Shown: positions 37,652-48,774, counted from the stretch's first letter. The stretch is DNA of 64,000 bases from Thermomonas alba (GCF_022419205.1 NZ_JAJOZU010000002.1:372001-436000), one strand, 5' to 3'. Notes: a model not told the origin generated them from the letters alone. Program-made: numbers and translations.

Positions 37652-39259
37652 TCAGCGCGGCTGATAGCGCAACTGGTGCGCCGCGGGTGGAAGCGGGCGC
37701 TGCTGCGCCGGCAGGCGAAGCCAGACCGCGGCCGGCCACACCTGCACCCAGCGCAGCCGCCACGGCTGCTGGAACAGCGGCGTGGGGGACTGCGCGGGCC
37801 GATCGGCCTCGATCACCAGCAGCCCCTGCGGATGCCGGCGCGCCCACTGCCGGGCGTCGGCCTCGTCCAGCGCCGCGACCGGCGTTCGCAGGCGGCCAGC
37901 GAAATGGAACTGCAGCTGATAGACGCCCACGTAGCCCAGCGGGCGGCCCTGCGCGGCGGCGTCGGCCAGCACGCGCGCGGTCGGGCCGAGGTCATACTGC
38001 GCGCGCAACAGGGGCGTCGCCGCCGCGTGGATCACCGCGACCGCCAGCATCAGCCCGGCCGCGTGCGCCGGCAGGCTGCGCCAGCGCCACAGGCCCAGCC
38101 CGAGCGCCAGCAGCGCGATGCCGCCCAGCGGCGCGCTGCGCTGCACCTCTGCCGGCAGCGGCGGCCAGCCGAAGGGTGCCGCGACCAACAGCGCGCCCAG
38201 CGTCACCAGCAGCAGGCCCGGCATCCAGCCCAGGCGCGGCTGACGCTCGGCGGCGGCCGCCAGCAGCAGCGCGAAGGCCGGGAAATCCGGCAGCAGGTAA
38301 TAGGCCTGCTTGCCGCTGATCAGGCTGAACAGCAGCAGCACGCCGAGCAGCCAGGCCCATGGCAGGCGCAGCGCCGGATCGCGCCACAGGGCCGGCACCT
38401 GCCGCCACCACCAGGCCTGCCACCACCACGGCGCCAGCAGCACCACCAGCACCGGGAGATACCACCACCATGGCTCGGCGTGATCGAAGCTGTGCTGGAT
38501 GCGTCCGGCCGTCTGGGTCACCAGCAGCGCGTGCCGATACTCGGGATCGCCCAGCAGCAGCGCCGGCACCAGCCACAACATGAACAGCCCGATGCCGCCG
38601 AGCACCGCGAGCGCGGCGTTGCGTGCGAAGCGGCGGCCGTCGGCGCGCGCCGCTGGATGCCACAGGCGCGCGGTGAGCAGCGGCACGCCCAGATGCAGCA
38701 GCACCACCGGTCCCTTGGCGAGCAGGCCGAGCCCCACCGCTAGCGCCAGGCCGCTCCAGTTCGGGCGCCAGCCATCGCCCTGCCGGCGGCACAGCGCCAG
38801 CAGCCCGCCGAGCACGGCCGCGGCCAGCGCCAGCTCGTACATCACCTGCCAGGAGAACAGCACGAAGTACCACAGCCCCGTCATCCCCCAGGCAGTGAAG
38901 GCCGCGATGCGTGGACGCTGCGGCAGCAAGCGCTGCGCCAGCAGCCCGCTCTGCACGATCACCAGCCCGGCCAGCAGCACCATCAGCAGGCGTGGCCAGA
39001 CGTCGCTCACCCCGCCCACCGCCCAGCCGGCATGGATCAGCCACGGCAGCAGCGGAGTCTTGTGCGAGTACGGCGCGCCGTTGAACAGCGGCACCAGGTA
39101 GCTGCCGCGCGACCACATTTCCCAGGCCACCGCCAGGGTGCGGGTGGAATACAGCGGGATCGGGCCGTGCAGGAAGACCGAAGGCAGCGCGACCGCGAGC
39201 CAGGCCAGCAGCGGCAGCCGTAGGGCGCGCGCCGCGCGCAGTTCGTGCAGGAAGCTCAT
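37652..39259 (-). CDS. GT39-like membrane glycosyltransferase lacking the DE motif
   Basis: A 535-residue polytopic protein with about a dozen hydrophobic segments, of the PMT/ArnT (GT39) superfamily. The first periplasmic loop aligns with the family as PIPLYSTRTLAVAWEMW then LFNGAPYSHKTPLLPW, but the usual Asp-Glu pair before the Arg (compare ADEPRFALAARQML in the gene at 44253) is replaced by Tyr-Ser. Substrate is expected to be a polyprenyl-phosphate sugar. Start ATG 39259 has TATCTT 6 nt upstream and no Shine-Dalgarno. It is divergent from galE and convergent with the acyltransferase gene. Confidence 0.8.
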   Translation of the reverse strand: MSFLHELRAARALRLPLLAWLAVALPSVFLHGPIPLYSTRTLAVAWEMWSRGSYLVPLFNGAPYSHKTPLLPWLIHAGWAVGGVSDVWPRLLMVLLAGLVIVQSGLLAQRLLPQRPRIAAFTAWGMTGLWYFVLFSWQVMYELALAAAVLGGLLALCRRQGDGWRPNWSGLALAVGLGLLAKGPVVLLHLGVPLLTARLWHPAARADGRRFARNAALAVLGGIGLFMLWLVPALLLGDPEYRHALLVTQTAGRIQHSFDHAEPWWWYLPVLVVLLAPWWWQAWWWRQVPALWRDPALRLPWAWLLGVLLLFSLISGKQAYYLLPDFPAFALLLAAAAERQPRLGWMPGLLLVTLGALLVAAPFGWPPLPAEVQRSAPLGGIALLALGLGLWRWRSLPAHAAGLMLAVAVIHAAATPLLRAQYDLGPTARVLADAAAQGRPLGYVGVYQLQFHFAGRLRTPVAALDEADARQWARRHPQGLLVIEADRPAQSPTPLFQQPWRLRWVQVWPAAVWLRLPAQQRPLPPAAHQLRYQPR

Positions 39260-39265
39260 GCGGCA

Positions 39266-39271
39266 AAGATA
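39266..39271 (-). promoter_or_regulatory. -10 hexamer for the GT39-like gene, leaderless start predicted
   Basis: TATCTT on the minus strand ends 6 nt before the ATG at 39259, with no ribosome-binding site between. Confidence 0.5.
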
Positions 39272-39333
39272 CTGCACCCGGGCTGCGGCCTGGGCGACAA
39301 TCGCGCCGATCCATTCGCGCAAGGAACTCCGCG

Positions 39334-40323
39334 ATGCCCGAATCCATCCTCGTCGTCGGCGGCGCCGGCTACATCGGTTCGCACATGGTCCAGCAGCTCG
39401 TGCGCGCGGGCTTCACGGTGGCGGTGGCCGACGATCTCTCCTCCGGCCGGCGCGAGGCGGTGCGCGGCGCCGCGCTGCACGTCGGCGACATCGGCGATGC
39501 CGCGTTCGTGGAGCAGGTGCTGCGCGCGCTGCGCCCGGCGGCGGTGATGCACTTCGCCAGCTTCATCCAGGTCGGCGAGTCGGTGGCCGATCCCGGCAAG
39601 TACTACCGCAACAACGTCGGCGCGACCCAGGTGCTGCTGGACGGGATGCGCGCGCATGGCATCGACCGCTTCATCTTCTCCTCCACCGCCGCGATCTTCG
39701 GCGACCCGCAGTACGTGCCGATCGACGAGGCGCATCCGAAGGCGCCGATCAATCCTTACGGCCGCAGCAAGTGGTTCGTCGAGCAGATGCTGGAAGACTA
39801 CGACCGCGCCTATGGTCTGAAGTCGGTCTGCCTGCGCTACTTCAACGCCGCCGGCGCCGATCCCGAGGGCGCGCTGGGCGAGTGCCACGAGCCGGAGACG
39901 CACCTGATTCCGCTGGTGCTGCAGGTGGCCTCCAACCGGCGCCCGCATATCACGGTGTACGGCGAGGACTACCCGACCGCGGATGGCACCTGCATCCGCG
40001 ATTACATCCACGTCGAGGACCTGTGCCAGGCGCACCTGCTGGCGCTGCGGCAGCTGCTGGCGGGCGGCGAGAGCGCGCGCTACAACCTCGGCAACGGCAA
40101 TGGCTATTCGGTGCGCGAGGTCATCGCGGCGGCGCGGCGCGTCACCGGGCACCCGATTCCGGTGCAGATCGGCGCGCGCCGGGCCGGCGATCCGCCGGTG
40201 CTGGTGGCCGACGCCAGCGCGGCGCGGCGCGTGCTCGGCTGGCAGCCGCGGTATGCCGATCTCGACACCATCCTCGCCCACGCCTGGGCCTGGGAGCGCC
40301 GCCACGCCGAATGGCGGCGCTGA
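39334..40323 (+). CDS. galE: UDP-glucose 4-epimerase
   Basis: A 329-residue extended SDR. NAD-binding GGAGYIGSHMV at residues 9-19, Ser in FSSTAAIFGD, the Tyr142/Lys146 pair in NPYGRSK, YFNAAGADPEG, and IRDYIHVEDL are all intact. It interconverts UDP-glucose and UDP-galactose. AAGGAA lies 9 nt before the ATG. It faces a glycosyltransferase operon that contains UDP-galactopyranose mutase, whose substrate is the GalE product. Its stop lies inside a palindrome shared with the last gene of that operon. Confidence 0.95.
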   Translation: MPESILVVGGAGYIGSHMVQQLVRAGFTVAVADDLSSGRREAVRGAALHVGDIGDAAFVEQVLRALRPAAVMHFASFIQVGESVADPGKYYRNNVGATQVLLDGMRAHGIDRFIFSSTAAIFGDPQYVPIDEAHPKAPINPYGRSKWFVEQMLEDYDRAYGLKSVCLRYFNAAGADPEGALGECHEPETHLIPLVLQVASNRRPHITVYGEDYPTADGTCIRDYIHVEDLCQAHLLALRQLLAGGESARYNLGNGNGYSVREVIAAARRVTGHPIPVQIGARRAGDPPVLVADASAARRVLGWQPRYADLDTILAHAWAWERRHAEWRR

Positions 40324-40347
40324 GCCGGCGGTTCGCGCGCCGGCTCA
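40321..40347. terminator. Convergent palindrome holding both stop codons
   Basis: Perfect 10-bp arms TGAGCCGGCG (40321-40330) and CGCCGGCTCA (40338-40347) with a 7-nt centre. The first three bases are the galE stop and the last three, read on the minus strand, are the stop of the GT4 gene. A bidirectional hairpin is likely; no T-run follows, so termination strength is uncertain. Confidence 0.65.
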
Positions 40348-41490
40348 GGCGCTGGCGCCGTCCGCAGCGCCAGCCTGCGCGTCCGGCAGGCGCCCGGCCA
40401 GCGCCAGGCACAGCCGTTCGTAGCGGCGATGCATGCGTTCGCGCCCGTACTCGCGCAGCGCGGTCTGCCGCGCCCGTGCGGCCAGCTGCGCGGCGCGCGC
40501 CGGATCGCGCAGCAGTGCCTCCAGCACGTCCGCCAGCGCCTGCGCATCGCCTTCCGGCACCAGATGGCCGTCCACTCCGTCGCGGATCACCTCGCGCACG
40601 CCCGGCACCGCGCTGCCGACCACCGCGCAGCCGGCGGCCATGCCTTCCAGCAGCGCCAGCGGCATGCCCTCGTAATGGGTGCTGAGCACGCACAGCTGGT
40701 GCGCCATGAGCCGCTGCGGCACGTCCTGCACCACGCCCGTGAACTGCACCTGCCCGGCGATGCCCAGCTGTGCCGCCAGCCGTTCCAGCGGTCGCCGGTG
40801 CAGGGCCTTGCCGCCGCCGACCAGCTGCACCGGCACGCGCAGCCCGCGCGCGGCCAGCTGCGCCACCGCGCGCAGCAGGGTGGCGTGGTCCTTCTGCTTG
40901 GAGAAGCGCGCCACCATCACGATGCCGGGCGTGCGCGCGGCATACGCATGCGCCTCGGCCTGGGCGAAGCGGCCGAGGTCGATGCCGTTGGGGATCGCCA
41001 GCGTCCGTTCCGCCGGCATGCCCAGCGCCAGCAGCGCCTGGCGCACGCCCTCCGAACAGCCGACGATGCGGTCGCTGCGGCGCGCCAGCCAGCGGGTCTG
41101 TGCCAGTCGCCAGCGGGTGTAGCGCTCGCGCGTGTTGTGTTCGACGTGCACCAGGTGCGGCACCTTCGCCAGCAGGCCGGCGTAGCGGCCCCACAGGTGT
41201 TCGGAATAGCCGTGCGCGATCAGCACGTCGGGGCGGAACGCGCGGCACAGCTTGACCAGCGCGAAGACCGTGGCCAGGTGCGACCAGCCCGGCACCAGCG
41301 CCAGCGGCACCCCGCGCGCCTGCAGCTGGGCGATCCGCGCCGACGGCGTGCGCCGCTTGCGCCGCAGCACCAGCAGAGGCTCGATCGCCGTGCCCGCGCG
41401 CGCCGCCTCGACCAGCTGGATCGCCACCTGGGTCGCGCCGCCGGAGAACCCGCCGGTGACGAAATGCAGCACGCGCAGCGGGGCGGTCAT
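40345..41490 (-). CDS. Glycosyltransferase family 4
   Basis: A 381-residue GT-B enzyme. The N-terminal glycine loop reads LHFVTGGFSGGATQVAI. The C-terminal half has GIVMVARFSKQKDH, VQLVGGGKAL and the E-x7-E motif in THYEGMPLALLEGMAAG, the nucleotide-sugar site of retaining GT4 transferases. Its start ATG overlaps the stop of the GT25 gene (ATGA, 41487-41490). It is the last gene of a five-gene operon of glycan enzymes. Donor and acceptor cannot be named. Confidence 0.9.
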   Translation of the reverse strand: MTAPLRVLHFVTGGFSGGATQVAIQLVEAARAGTAIEPLLVLRRKRRTPSARIAQLQARGVPLALVPGWSHLATVFALVKLCRAFRPDVLIAHGYSEHLWGRYAGLLAKVPHLVHVEHNTRERYTRWRLAQTRWLARRSDRIVGCSEGVRQALLALGMPAERTLAIPNGIDLGRFAQAEAHAYAARTPGIVMVARFSKQKDHATLLRAVAQLAARGLRVPVQLVGGGKALHRRPLERLAAQLGIAGQVQFTGVVQDVPQRLMAHQLCVLSTHYEGMPLALLEGMAAGCAVVGSAVPGVREVIRDGVDGHLVPEGDAQALADVLEALLRDPARAAQLAARARQTALREYGRERMHRRYERLCLALAGRLPDAQAGAADGASA

Positions 41491-42290
41491 GCGTCGGGCG
41501 CTCCCGGCGGGCAGGCGTCGCCGCGCTGCCAGCGGCGCCAGAACAGCGGCCCGTACAGGCGGCTGAAATGGCGCCAGCGCGGCCACAGCCGGCGCGCCTC
41601 GTAGCGCAGCTTGGGCCAGGGGTTGCGACTGCGCGGCTTGTGGCCGCCGATGGTGGAAGCCACCGGCTCGGCGCTGACCGGCGCCGGATGCACCGACAGG
41701 ATGCGCAGCCCGAACTCCCACGGGTGCTGCAGGTCGCAGTCGATCGGGCGCGCCGCTCCGGCAAAGGCCTCCACGAAGCGCTGTGCGCCTTCCCGCGTCC
41801 ACACCGCGGCGGTGGTGGTGCTGGGCACGCTGGGGCCGTATTCGACCAGGCAGTGGCGGGTGGTCAGTGGCGCCAGCGGTATCCAGCGCCGGCGCGGATT
41901 GCATAGCTTGAGCACGTCCCAGCGACGCAGGGGGTTGGTCTCCCGGCGCCGGCGCTCCAGCGCGGCGGTCAGCGCCGGCAGGAAACCGTCCGCGAAGCAG
42001 GCGTCGTCTTCCAGCAGCAGCAGGAACGTCGCCGGCGTGGCGAGGAAGGCGCGCAGCGCTTGCACATGGCCGAGATAGCAGCCGACCTCGCCCGCGCGCA
42101 GCGGCTTGTAGTAGCGATTGCGGCGGGTCAGCGCCGCCAGCTGCTCCGGCGCCAGCCGTGCTCCGTCCACGCCTTCGGTGCGGGTGAACGCAATCCCCAG
42201 CGCGGACAGCCGCGTCTGCATCGCCGCCAGCCGCTGCGGCGCGCGCGCCAGGTTCAGCACCAGGCAGAGGCAGTCGGGTGGCAGCGTCAT
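41487..42290 (-). CDS. Glycosyltransferase family 25 (LOS-type)
   Basis: A 267-residue protein of the lipooligosaccharide galactosyltransferase family (GT25). It opens with LCLVLNLARAPQRLAAM, then RAGEVGCYLGHVQALRAF and the acidic metal site LLLLEDDACF. This matches the beta-1,4-galactosyltransferases of Neisseria and Haemophilus type. ATG 42290 overlaps the DUF707 stop, and its own stop overlaps the GT4 start. Galactose transfer is the likeliest reaction given glf and galE nearby, but this is inferred. Confidence 0.87.
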   Translation of the reverse strand: MTLPPDCLCLVLNLARAPQRLAAMQTRLSALGIAFTRTEGVDGARLAPEQLAALTRRNRYYKPLRAGEVGCYLGHVQALRAFLATPATFLLLLEDDACFADGFLPALTAALERRRRETNPLRRWDVLKLCNPRRRWIPLAPLTTRHCLVEYGPSVPSTTTAAVWTREGAQRFVEAFAGAARPIDCDLQHPWEFGLRILSVHPAPVSAEPVASTIGGHKPRSRNPWPKLRYEARRLWPRWRHFSRLYGPLFWRRWQRGDACPPGAPDA

Positions 42291-43116
42291 GGCGAGTCGG
42301 CGTCCTGCGCGCGCCGGCGGTCGCGCTGCTGCAGCCGCTGGTAGTTGGCGATACGCGTTGCGCGCGAAATGCGATCTCGCAGCCGCCGCCATGCCGGCAG
42401 CTGCACCTGGCGCACGCCGCTGGAGAAGTAGCGCGCTTCCACCAGCACGCGGCGATCGAGCCCGTACTTGGCCATCACCGCCTCTTCGTCCTGCAGCGCC
42501 GCCTTCATGCCGGTTTTCTTGTACAGCTCGCCGCCGCCGACCGGACGCGAGTGGTACACGGCGGTGGCGTCGATGATCGCGATCGCCTGCTCGCCGCGCG
42601 CGGCCAGCAGGCGCGGCCAGACCGAGTCCAGGCCCCAGCCGCTGGTGCTCTCGGTGAACGTGGGCAGGCAGGTGCGCAGCGCCGCGCGGTCGAAGACCGG
42701 CGCCATCACCTCGATGAAGCGGGTGTAGCGCAGGTGGAAGCGCGCATCCTGCAGCAGCAGCGGCCAGGTGTAGTAGGAGTCGCGGGTGAGCGCCGGCTGC
42801 GCCAGCGCCAGCCGGTAGGCCGCGGCGAAGTCGAACAGGCGGTTGATGGTGGCGGCATCGGTCACCAGGTCGTCGTCCGGCAGCCAGAAATACTCGTAGC
42901 GTTCGATCAGCTCCGGATGCGCCTGCAGCAGCTCGCCCAGCACCGGCCACTTCATGCCTTTACGGTCTTCGTGGTACTCGGCGTGGTCGGCGTAGCGGCC
43001 CGGCTGGTTGCCGAAGTAGCTGACGTAGAGGTCGAAGTGGCGGTCTGCGCCGCTCAGCCAGCCCGGGTGCACCGAGTTGTCGCCGGCGCGGACGATCACC
43101 AGATTGCGGCGGTGGC

Positions 43117-43120
<4 letters not shown>
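42287..43120 (-). CDS. DUF707-family putative glycosyltransferase
   Basis: A 277-residue protein. NLVIVRAGDNSVHPGWL opens it, then YEYFWLPDDDLVTDAATINRL, LAQPALTRDSYYTW and FTESTSGWGLDSVWPRLL. This is the pattern of DUF707, a family thought to be GT-A-like transferases because of the DDD metal-binding triplet. No membrane segment is seen. It overlaps its neighbours by 4 nt on both sides. The reaction is unknown. Confidence 0.85.
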
Positions 43121-44252
<1,132 letters not shown>

Positions 44253-44256
<4 letters not shown>

Positions 44257-45947
44257 CGTTCGGAGTCCTTTGCCGGAGGAGAGGAAACGGGCCGCCTGCC
44301 GCAGGCGGCCGTGGCTTGGCCGTCCAGCAGCCACCAGCGGCGGCCATTGGCCAGGCCCATGTCGCGCGCCCGCGTGCGATCCACGCAGGCAGGCAGGCCG
44401 TCGCCCTGCTCGACCAGCAGCCAGCGTGCGGCGGGCGCGGCCTGCTGCCAGCGCACGCCGTCGGTGAACTGCGCCGCGGGCGGGCGCTTGAAGCCGAAGT
44501 CGACGGCCGGGCGGTCGGCCATCAGCAGCTGCTGCTCGCGCCAGCCGACCAGGCCGAGCTGCGCGCGCGCGCCGATCGCCGCGCCGACGTCGCGCATCAG
44601 CCCGCGCGAGGAGCTGCCGTCGTTGAGCAGCACCGTGCCGACCAGCGAATACAGCACCCACAGCGCGGTCAGCGTCGCCAGCAGCGCGTGCGCCGCGCGG
44701 CGGCGCCCAAACCACAGCAGCGCGCCCAAACCGAAGGCGCCGATCGCGCAGAACATCCAGGCCAGGCCGCTCGCGATGCCCGGATCGCGGCCGTCGAGGA
44801 ACTGCCGTTCGAAGCCGGGATTCCCCAGCAGCATGGCCAGCCCGGCGCCCAGCGCGCCCAGCGAGAGCAGGGCGGTGAACGCCAGCAGCAGCCGCTGCGG
44901 GTTCGGCCTGCGCAGCAGCCCGGGCAGCAGCGGTGCCAGCGCCAGCGCCAGCATCGGCAGCGCCGGCAGGATGTACATGTCGCGCTTGCCGGACGGAATG
45001 CTGAAGAACACGAACACCAGCAGCACCCAGGCCAGCGGCAGCAGATAGCGCGCATCGCGCCGGCGCAGCCGCCGCCGCCACGCCGGGATCGCCCACGGCA
45101 GCGCCAGCACGGTCGGCAGCCAGGTGGTCAGCGCCACCTCGATGAAGTACCACCACGGCTGCCCGTGGTGCCAGGAATTGGCGTAGCGGGTGACGGTCTG
45201 GCGCAGCAGGATGTCGTCCACGTAGGCGCGGTAGGCGGCGCTGCCATCGCCCAGCGCGGCCACCAGCATCGGCACCAGCCACACCCCGCAGGCGACGAGG
45301 AAAGCCAGCGGCCCGAGCCAGAAGCGGCGATCGCGCGCGTGCATGCGCACTCCCGGCCAGCCGCGCAGCGCGGCGAGCGCAGCCGGCAGCAGCATCAGCA
45401 GCGCCAGCACGCCCACGCCCTTGGTGATGGTGCCAAGACCGGCCGCGGCCCAGCCCAGCGTCCACATCCGCCAGTCCGGCCCGCGCAGCAGGTGGCGCAG
45501 CAGGCCGTAGCAGGACAGGGTGATCCAGAACACCACCAGTGGGTCGATCTGCGCGCGCTTGGCCTGGAAGGTGAACTGGAAGGCCAGCAGGGTCGCATAG
45601 CCGGCCAACACGCCCACCCGCGGCGTCCACAGCCGGCGGCCGAGGTCGAGCACGCACCACAGGGTGCCCAGCGCGGCCAGCAGCGAGGGCAGCAGGAAGG
45701 CGATGCGCAGCTGGCCGGTCAGCCACAGCAGCGCGGCCTGGATCCACATGAACAGCGGCGGCTTGTCCGAATACAGCTCGCTGCCGCGGTGCGGGAACAG
45801 CCACTGGCCGCTGTCCAGCATCTGCCGCGCGGCGAGCGCGAAGCGCGGTTCGTCGGCCGGCCACGGGTCGCGCAGGCCGAGGCCGCTGGCCAGGATCAGC
45901 AGGGCCAGCAGCCAGAACAGCCAGAGGTCGCGGCGGGTGGAGGTCAT
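44253..45947 (-). CDS. GT39 (ArnT/PMT-like) membrane glycosyltransferase
   Basis: A 564-residue polytopic protein, first gene of the glycan operon. The catalytic first-loop motif is intact, WPADEPRFALAARQML followed by ELYSDKPPLFMW, as in ArnT. About twelve hydrophobic segments follow, with FFSIPSGKRDMYILPALPML typical of the family. It would transfer a sugar from a polyprenyl-phosphate carrier to lipid A, LOS or protein on the periplasmic side. ATG 45947 is chosen; ATG 45959 is four codons upstream. Neither has a good Shine-Dalgarno. TTGCAC and CACTAT, 16 nt apart, may form its promoter. Confidence 0.88.
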
Positions 45948-45964
45948 GGCGCGGGGCATGCCGA

Positions 45965-45992
45965 TAGTGTGGCGCAACTAGTGTGGTGCAAC
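45965..45992. repeat. Tandem 14-bp direct repeat upstream of the glycan operon
   Basis: TAGTGTGGCGCAAC (45965-45978) is followed directly by TAGTGTGGTGCAAC (45979-45992), one mismatch. It lies in the 51-bp spacer between rsmB and the GT39 gene, just upstream of the latter, and contains the candidate promoter elements. It may be a binding site for a regulator or a chance slippage product. Confidence 0.6.
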
Positions 45993-45998
45993 GGGCGT

Positions 45999-47285
45999 TC
46001 ACCCTTTGCGTAAGCGGGCATAGAAAAAGCCGTCGCGGCCTTTTTCGCCGGGCAACTGCTGGCGGCCGTGCCCGGCGACGTGGCCCAGCTCGTCCGGCAA
46101 TGCCTGCGGCTGCGCATCCGGCGTGCGCGCCAGGAAGCGGTCGATCTGCGCCGCATTCTCCGCGTGCAGGATCGAGCAGGTGGCATACACCAGCGTGCCG
46201 CCGGGCGCCAGCAGCGGCCACAGGGCATCGAGCAGCGTTGCTTGCATCTGCACGAGCGCCGCGATGTCGGCCTTACGCCGGTGCAACAGCACGTCGGGCT
46301 GGCGGCGCACGATGCCGGTGGCGCTGCACGGGGCGTCGATCAGGATGGCGTCGAAACGGGTGCCGTCCCACCAGGTGTCCGGGCGGGTGGCATCGGCGGC
46401 GCGCGCATCGAGGCCGTCCAGCCGCAATCGCGCGAAAGTGTCCTGCATCCGGCGCACGCGCCGCGCATCCACGTCCAGCGCGGTGATACGCAGCGATGGA
46501 TCGCGCTCGGCCAGGTGCGCGGCCTTGCCGCCGGGCGCGGCGCAGGCATCCAGCACGCGCGCGCCGGGCGCGGGCGCCAGCACGTCGGCCACGGCCTGGG
46601 CGCTGGCGTCCTGCACCGATACGAGGCCAGCATCGAACCCGGGCAGCTGCTGTACCGGTACCCCGGCATCCAGTCGCAGCGCATCGGCGAGCGAGGGATC
46701 GGGCGCGGCGTCCAGTCCGGCCTGGCGCAGCAGCGCACGGTAGTCATCACGGTGGATCCAGCGCCGGTTGACCCGCAGCCACAGCGGCGGCGGCTCCAGG
46801 CTCGCGGCGAAGATGGCCGCGGCCTGCATCGGCCAGTCTGCGCGCACCTGCGCCGCCAGCCAGTCCGGCCACGCGGCCTCGGGCGCGGCGGCCGGGAGTG
46901 GCTCGCGGGTGACCCGGCGCAGCAGCGCGTTGACCATCCCGGCCTGGTGCGCGCGGCCCAGCGCGCGCGCGGCGTCCACCGTGGCCGCCAGCGCGGCGTG
47001 CGCGGGCAGGCCGAGGTCGAGTTGCGCGAAGCCGACCAGCAGCAGCGCGCGCAGCAGGCCGTCGCGCGGGCCCAGCGGACGCGCCATCCACGCATCCAGC
47101 GCCGCGTTGTAGCGCACGCGCTGGCGCAGCGCGGCCAGCACCATCGCTTCCACCAGCGCGCGGTCGCGCATGTCGGCGAGTTCCGGCAGGCTGGCGCCGA
47201 GGGCGGCTTTCAGCGAGCGCCCGCGGTGCAGCACCGCGTCGAGCGTGCATGCCGCGACGAGGCGGGCAGCCACCCCGGCGCTCAT
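45999..47285 (-). CDS. rsmB: 16S rRNA m5C967 methyltransferase RsmB
   Basis: A 428-residue protein (Sun/Fmu). The N-terminal NusB-like domain (about 1-140) is followed by the SAM-dependent domain: [29 protein letters not shown], the [17 protein letters not shown] motif IV Cys and VYATCSI motif VI Cys. Both cysteines of m5C methyltransferases are present. The C-terminal [12 protein letters not shown] is the family end. ATG 47285 overlaps the fmt stop. Third gene of def-fmt-rsmB. Confidence 0.96.
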   Translation of the reverse strand: MSAGVAARLVAACTLDAVLHRGRSLKAALGASLPELADMRDRALVEAMVLAALRQRVRYNAALDAWMARPLGPRDGLLRALLLVGFAQLDLGLPAHAALAATVDAARALGRAHQAGMVNALLRRVTREPLPAAAPEAAWPDWLAAQVRADWPMQAAAIFAASLEPPPLWLRVNRRWIHRDDYRALLRQAGLDAAPDPSLADALRLDAGVPVQQLPGFDAGLVSVQDASAQAVADVLAPAPGARVLDACAAPGGKAAHLAERDPSLRITALDVDARRVRRMQDTFARLRLDGLDARAADATRPDTWWDGTRFDAILIDAPCSATGIVRRQPDVLLHRRKADIAALVQMQATLLDALWPLLAPGGTLVYATCSILHAENAAQIDRFLARTPDAQPQALPDELGHVAGHGRQQLPGEKGRDGFFYARLRKG

Positions 47286-48199
47286 GCGCCGAGATCGCGG
47301 CGGGCGTTGAGGTAGTCCTGCGCGGACACCGGCCTGCCGCCCTCGCGCTGTAGGGTGAGGATGCGCAGTGCGCCCTGTCCGCAAGCGATGTCGATGCCGT
47401 CGCGACCGGCGCGCAGCAGTGTGCCCGGCGCGGCGGCATGCGCCGCATCCACGGCGATCGCGGCGTGCAGGCGCACGCGCTCGCCGGCCAGCTGCGCTTC
47501 CGCCACCGGCCACGGGTGGAACGCGCGCACCTTGTTGGCTAGCTGCGTGGCCGGCTGCGACCAGTCCAGCCGGGCCTCGGCCTTGTCCAGCTTGTGCGCG
47601 TAGGTGACCCCCGCCTCCGGCTGCGGCTGCGGTACCGGCAGCAGGCCGGCGCGCAGCAGGCCCAGGCCGTCGCCCAGTACCCGCGCGCCGAGCTCGGCCA
47701 GGCGGTCGTGCAGTTGGCCGGCGGTTTCCTGCGGGCCGATCTCGGTGGCCTGCGTCAGCAGCACCGGGCCGGTGTCCAGCCCCTCATCCATCTGCATCAG
47801 GCACACCCCGGTGCGGGTGTCGCCGGCTTCGATCGCGCGCTGGATCGGCGCCGCGCCGCGCCAGCGTGGCAGCAGCGAGGCATGCACGTTCCAGCAGCCG
47901 TGCACGGGGATGCTCAGCACCGATGGCGGCAGGATCAGCCCGTAGGCGACCACCACCATCAGGTCCGGCTGCAGCGCGCGCAGCGCCGCCTTTGCGGCGG
48001 CCGTACGCAGACTCTCCGGCTGGTATACCGGGATGCCGCGCTGCACGGCTTCCAGCTTCACTGGCGAGGGCGTGAGCCCGCGCCCGCGTCCGGCCGGGCG
48101 GTCGGGCTGGGTATAGACGGCGACCACTTCGCCGCGGGCGGCGGCCGCGCGCAGACAGGGCACGGCGAACTCCGGCGTGCCGGCGAAGACGATGCGCAT
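47282..48199 (-). CDS. fmt: Methionyl-tRNA formyltransferase
   Basis: A 305-residue enzyme that formylates initiator Met-tRNA. It opens with [15 protein letters not shown] and has [22 protein letters not shown]-type formyl-transferase active-site residues (Asn, His, and Asp in [19 protein letters not shown]). The C-terminal anticodon-side domain follows. It lies 4 nt downstream of def and overlaps rsmB by 4 nt, the standard arrangement. Confidence 0.97.
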   Translation of the reverse strand: MRIVFAGTPEFAVPCLRAAAARGEVVAVYTQPDRPAGRGRGLTPSPVKLEAVQRGIPVYQPESLRTAAAKAALRALQPDLMVVVAYGLILPPSVLSIPVHGCWNVHASLLPRWRGAAPIQRAIEAGDTRTGVCLMQMDEGLDTGPVLLTQATEIGPQETAGQLHDRLAELGARVLGDGLGLLRAGLLPVPQPQPEAGVTYAHKLDKAEARLDWSQPATQLANKVRAFHPWPVAEAQLAGERVRLHAAIAVDAAHAAAPGTLLRAGRDGIDIACGQGALRILTLQREGGRPVSAQDYLNARRDLGA

Positions 48200-48203
48200 C
48201 GGA

Positions 48204-48719
48204 TCAGGCGACGTTGGCGCGCTTGGCCTTGAGCAGCTTCTTGCGCACCATCTCGCGCTTGAGCGGGCTCAGGTAGTCCACGAACAGCTTGCCGTCCAGG
48301 TGGTCCATCTCGTGCTGGATGCACACCGCCAGCACGCCGTCGGCCTCCAGCGTGAACGGCTGGCCGCGGCGGTCCAGCGCGTCCACCGTGATGGTATTGC
48401 TGCGGGTGACGTCGGCATAGATGCCCGGCACCGACAGGCAGCCCTCCTTGTACACCTGTTCGCCCTCGCGCGCGGTGATGCGCGGGTTGACGAACACCAG
48501 CGGCCGGCTGCGGTCGTCGGTCACGTCGATCACCATGAAGCGCTTGTGCACGTCCACCTGGCTGGCCGCCAGACCGATCCCGGGCGCGGCGTACATGGTT
48601 TCGAACATGTCGTCGATCAGGGTCTGGAACGCAGGCGTGGCCAGATCGGCCGGATCGACTTCCACCGCCTTGGTGCGCAGGCGCGGGTCGGGAAACTCGA
48701 GGATCGGAAGCAGGGCCAT
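48204..48719 (-). CDS. def: Peptide deformylase
   Basis: A 171-residue metalloenzyme removing the N-formyl group from nascent proteins. All three motifs are intact: [18 protein letters not shown], and [12 protein letters not shown] with the H-E-x-x-x-H metal site. ATG 48719 starts [14 protein letters not shown], as in the family; the frame is open further upstream. TACAAT (48769-48774, minus strand) is the likely -10, giving a leader of about 45 nt. Confidence 0.97.
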   Translation of the reverse strand: MALLPILEFPDPRLRTKAVEVDPADLATPAFQTLIDDMFETMYAAPGIGLAASQVDVHKRFMVIDVTDDRSRPLVFVNPRITAREGEQVYKEGCLSVPGIYADVTRSNTITVDALDRRGQPFTLEADGVLAVCIQHEMDHLDGKLFVDYLSPLKREMVRKKLLKAKRANVA

Positions 48720-48768
48720 GGCAGGGGGTTCCGGGATTCGGCGGCCGCGCGGGGCCGTCACATTTCCG

Positions 48769-48774
48769 ATTGTA
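48769..48774 (-). promoter_or_regulatory. Probable -10 box for def-fmt-rsmB
   Basis: TACAAT on the minus strand, 49 nt before the def ATG. No convincing -35 lies at the right distance. It faces the divergent lysM promoter about 25 bp away. Confidence 0.4.
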
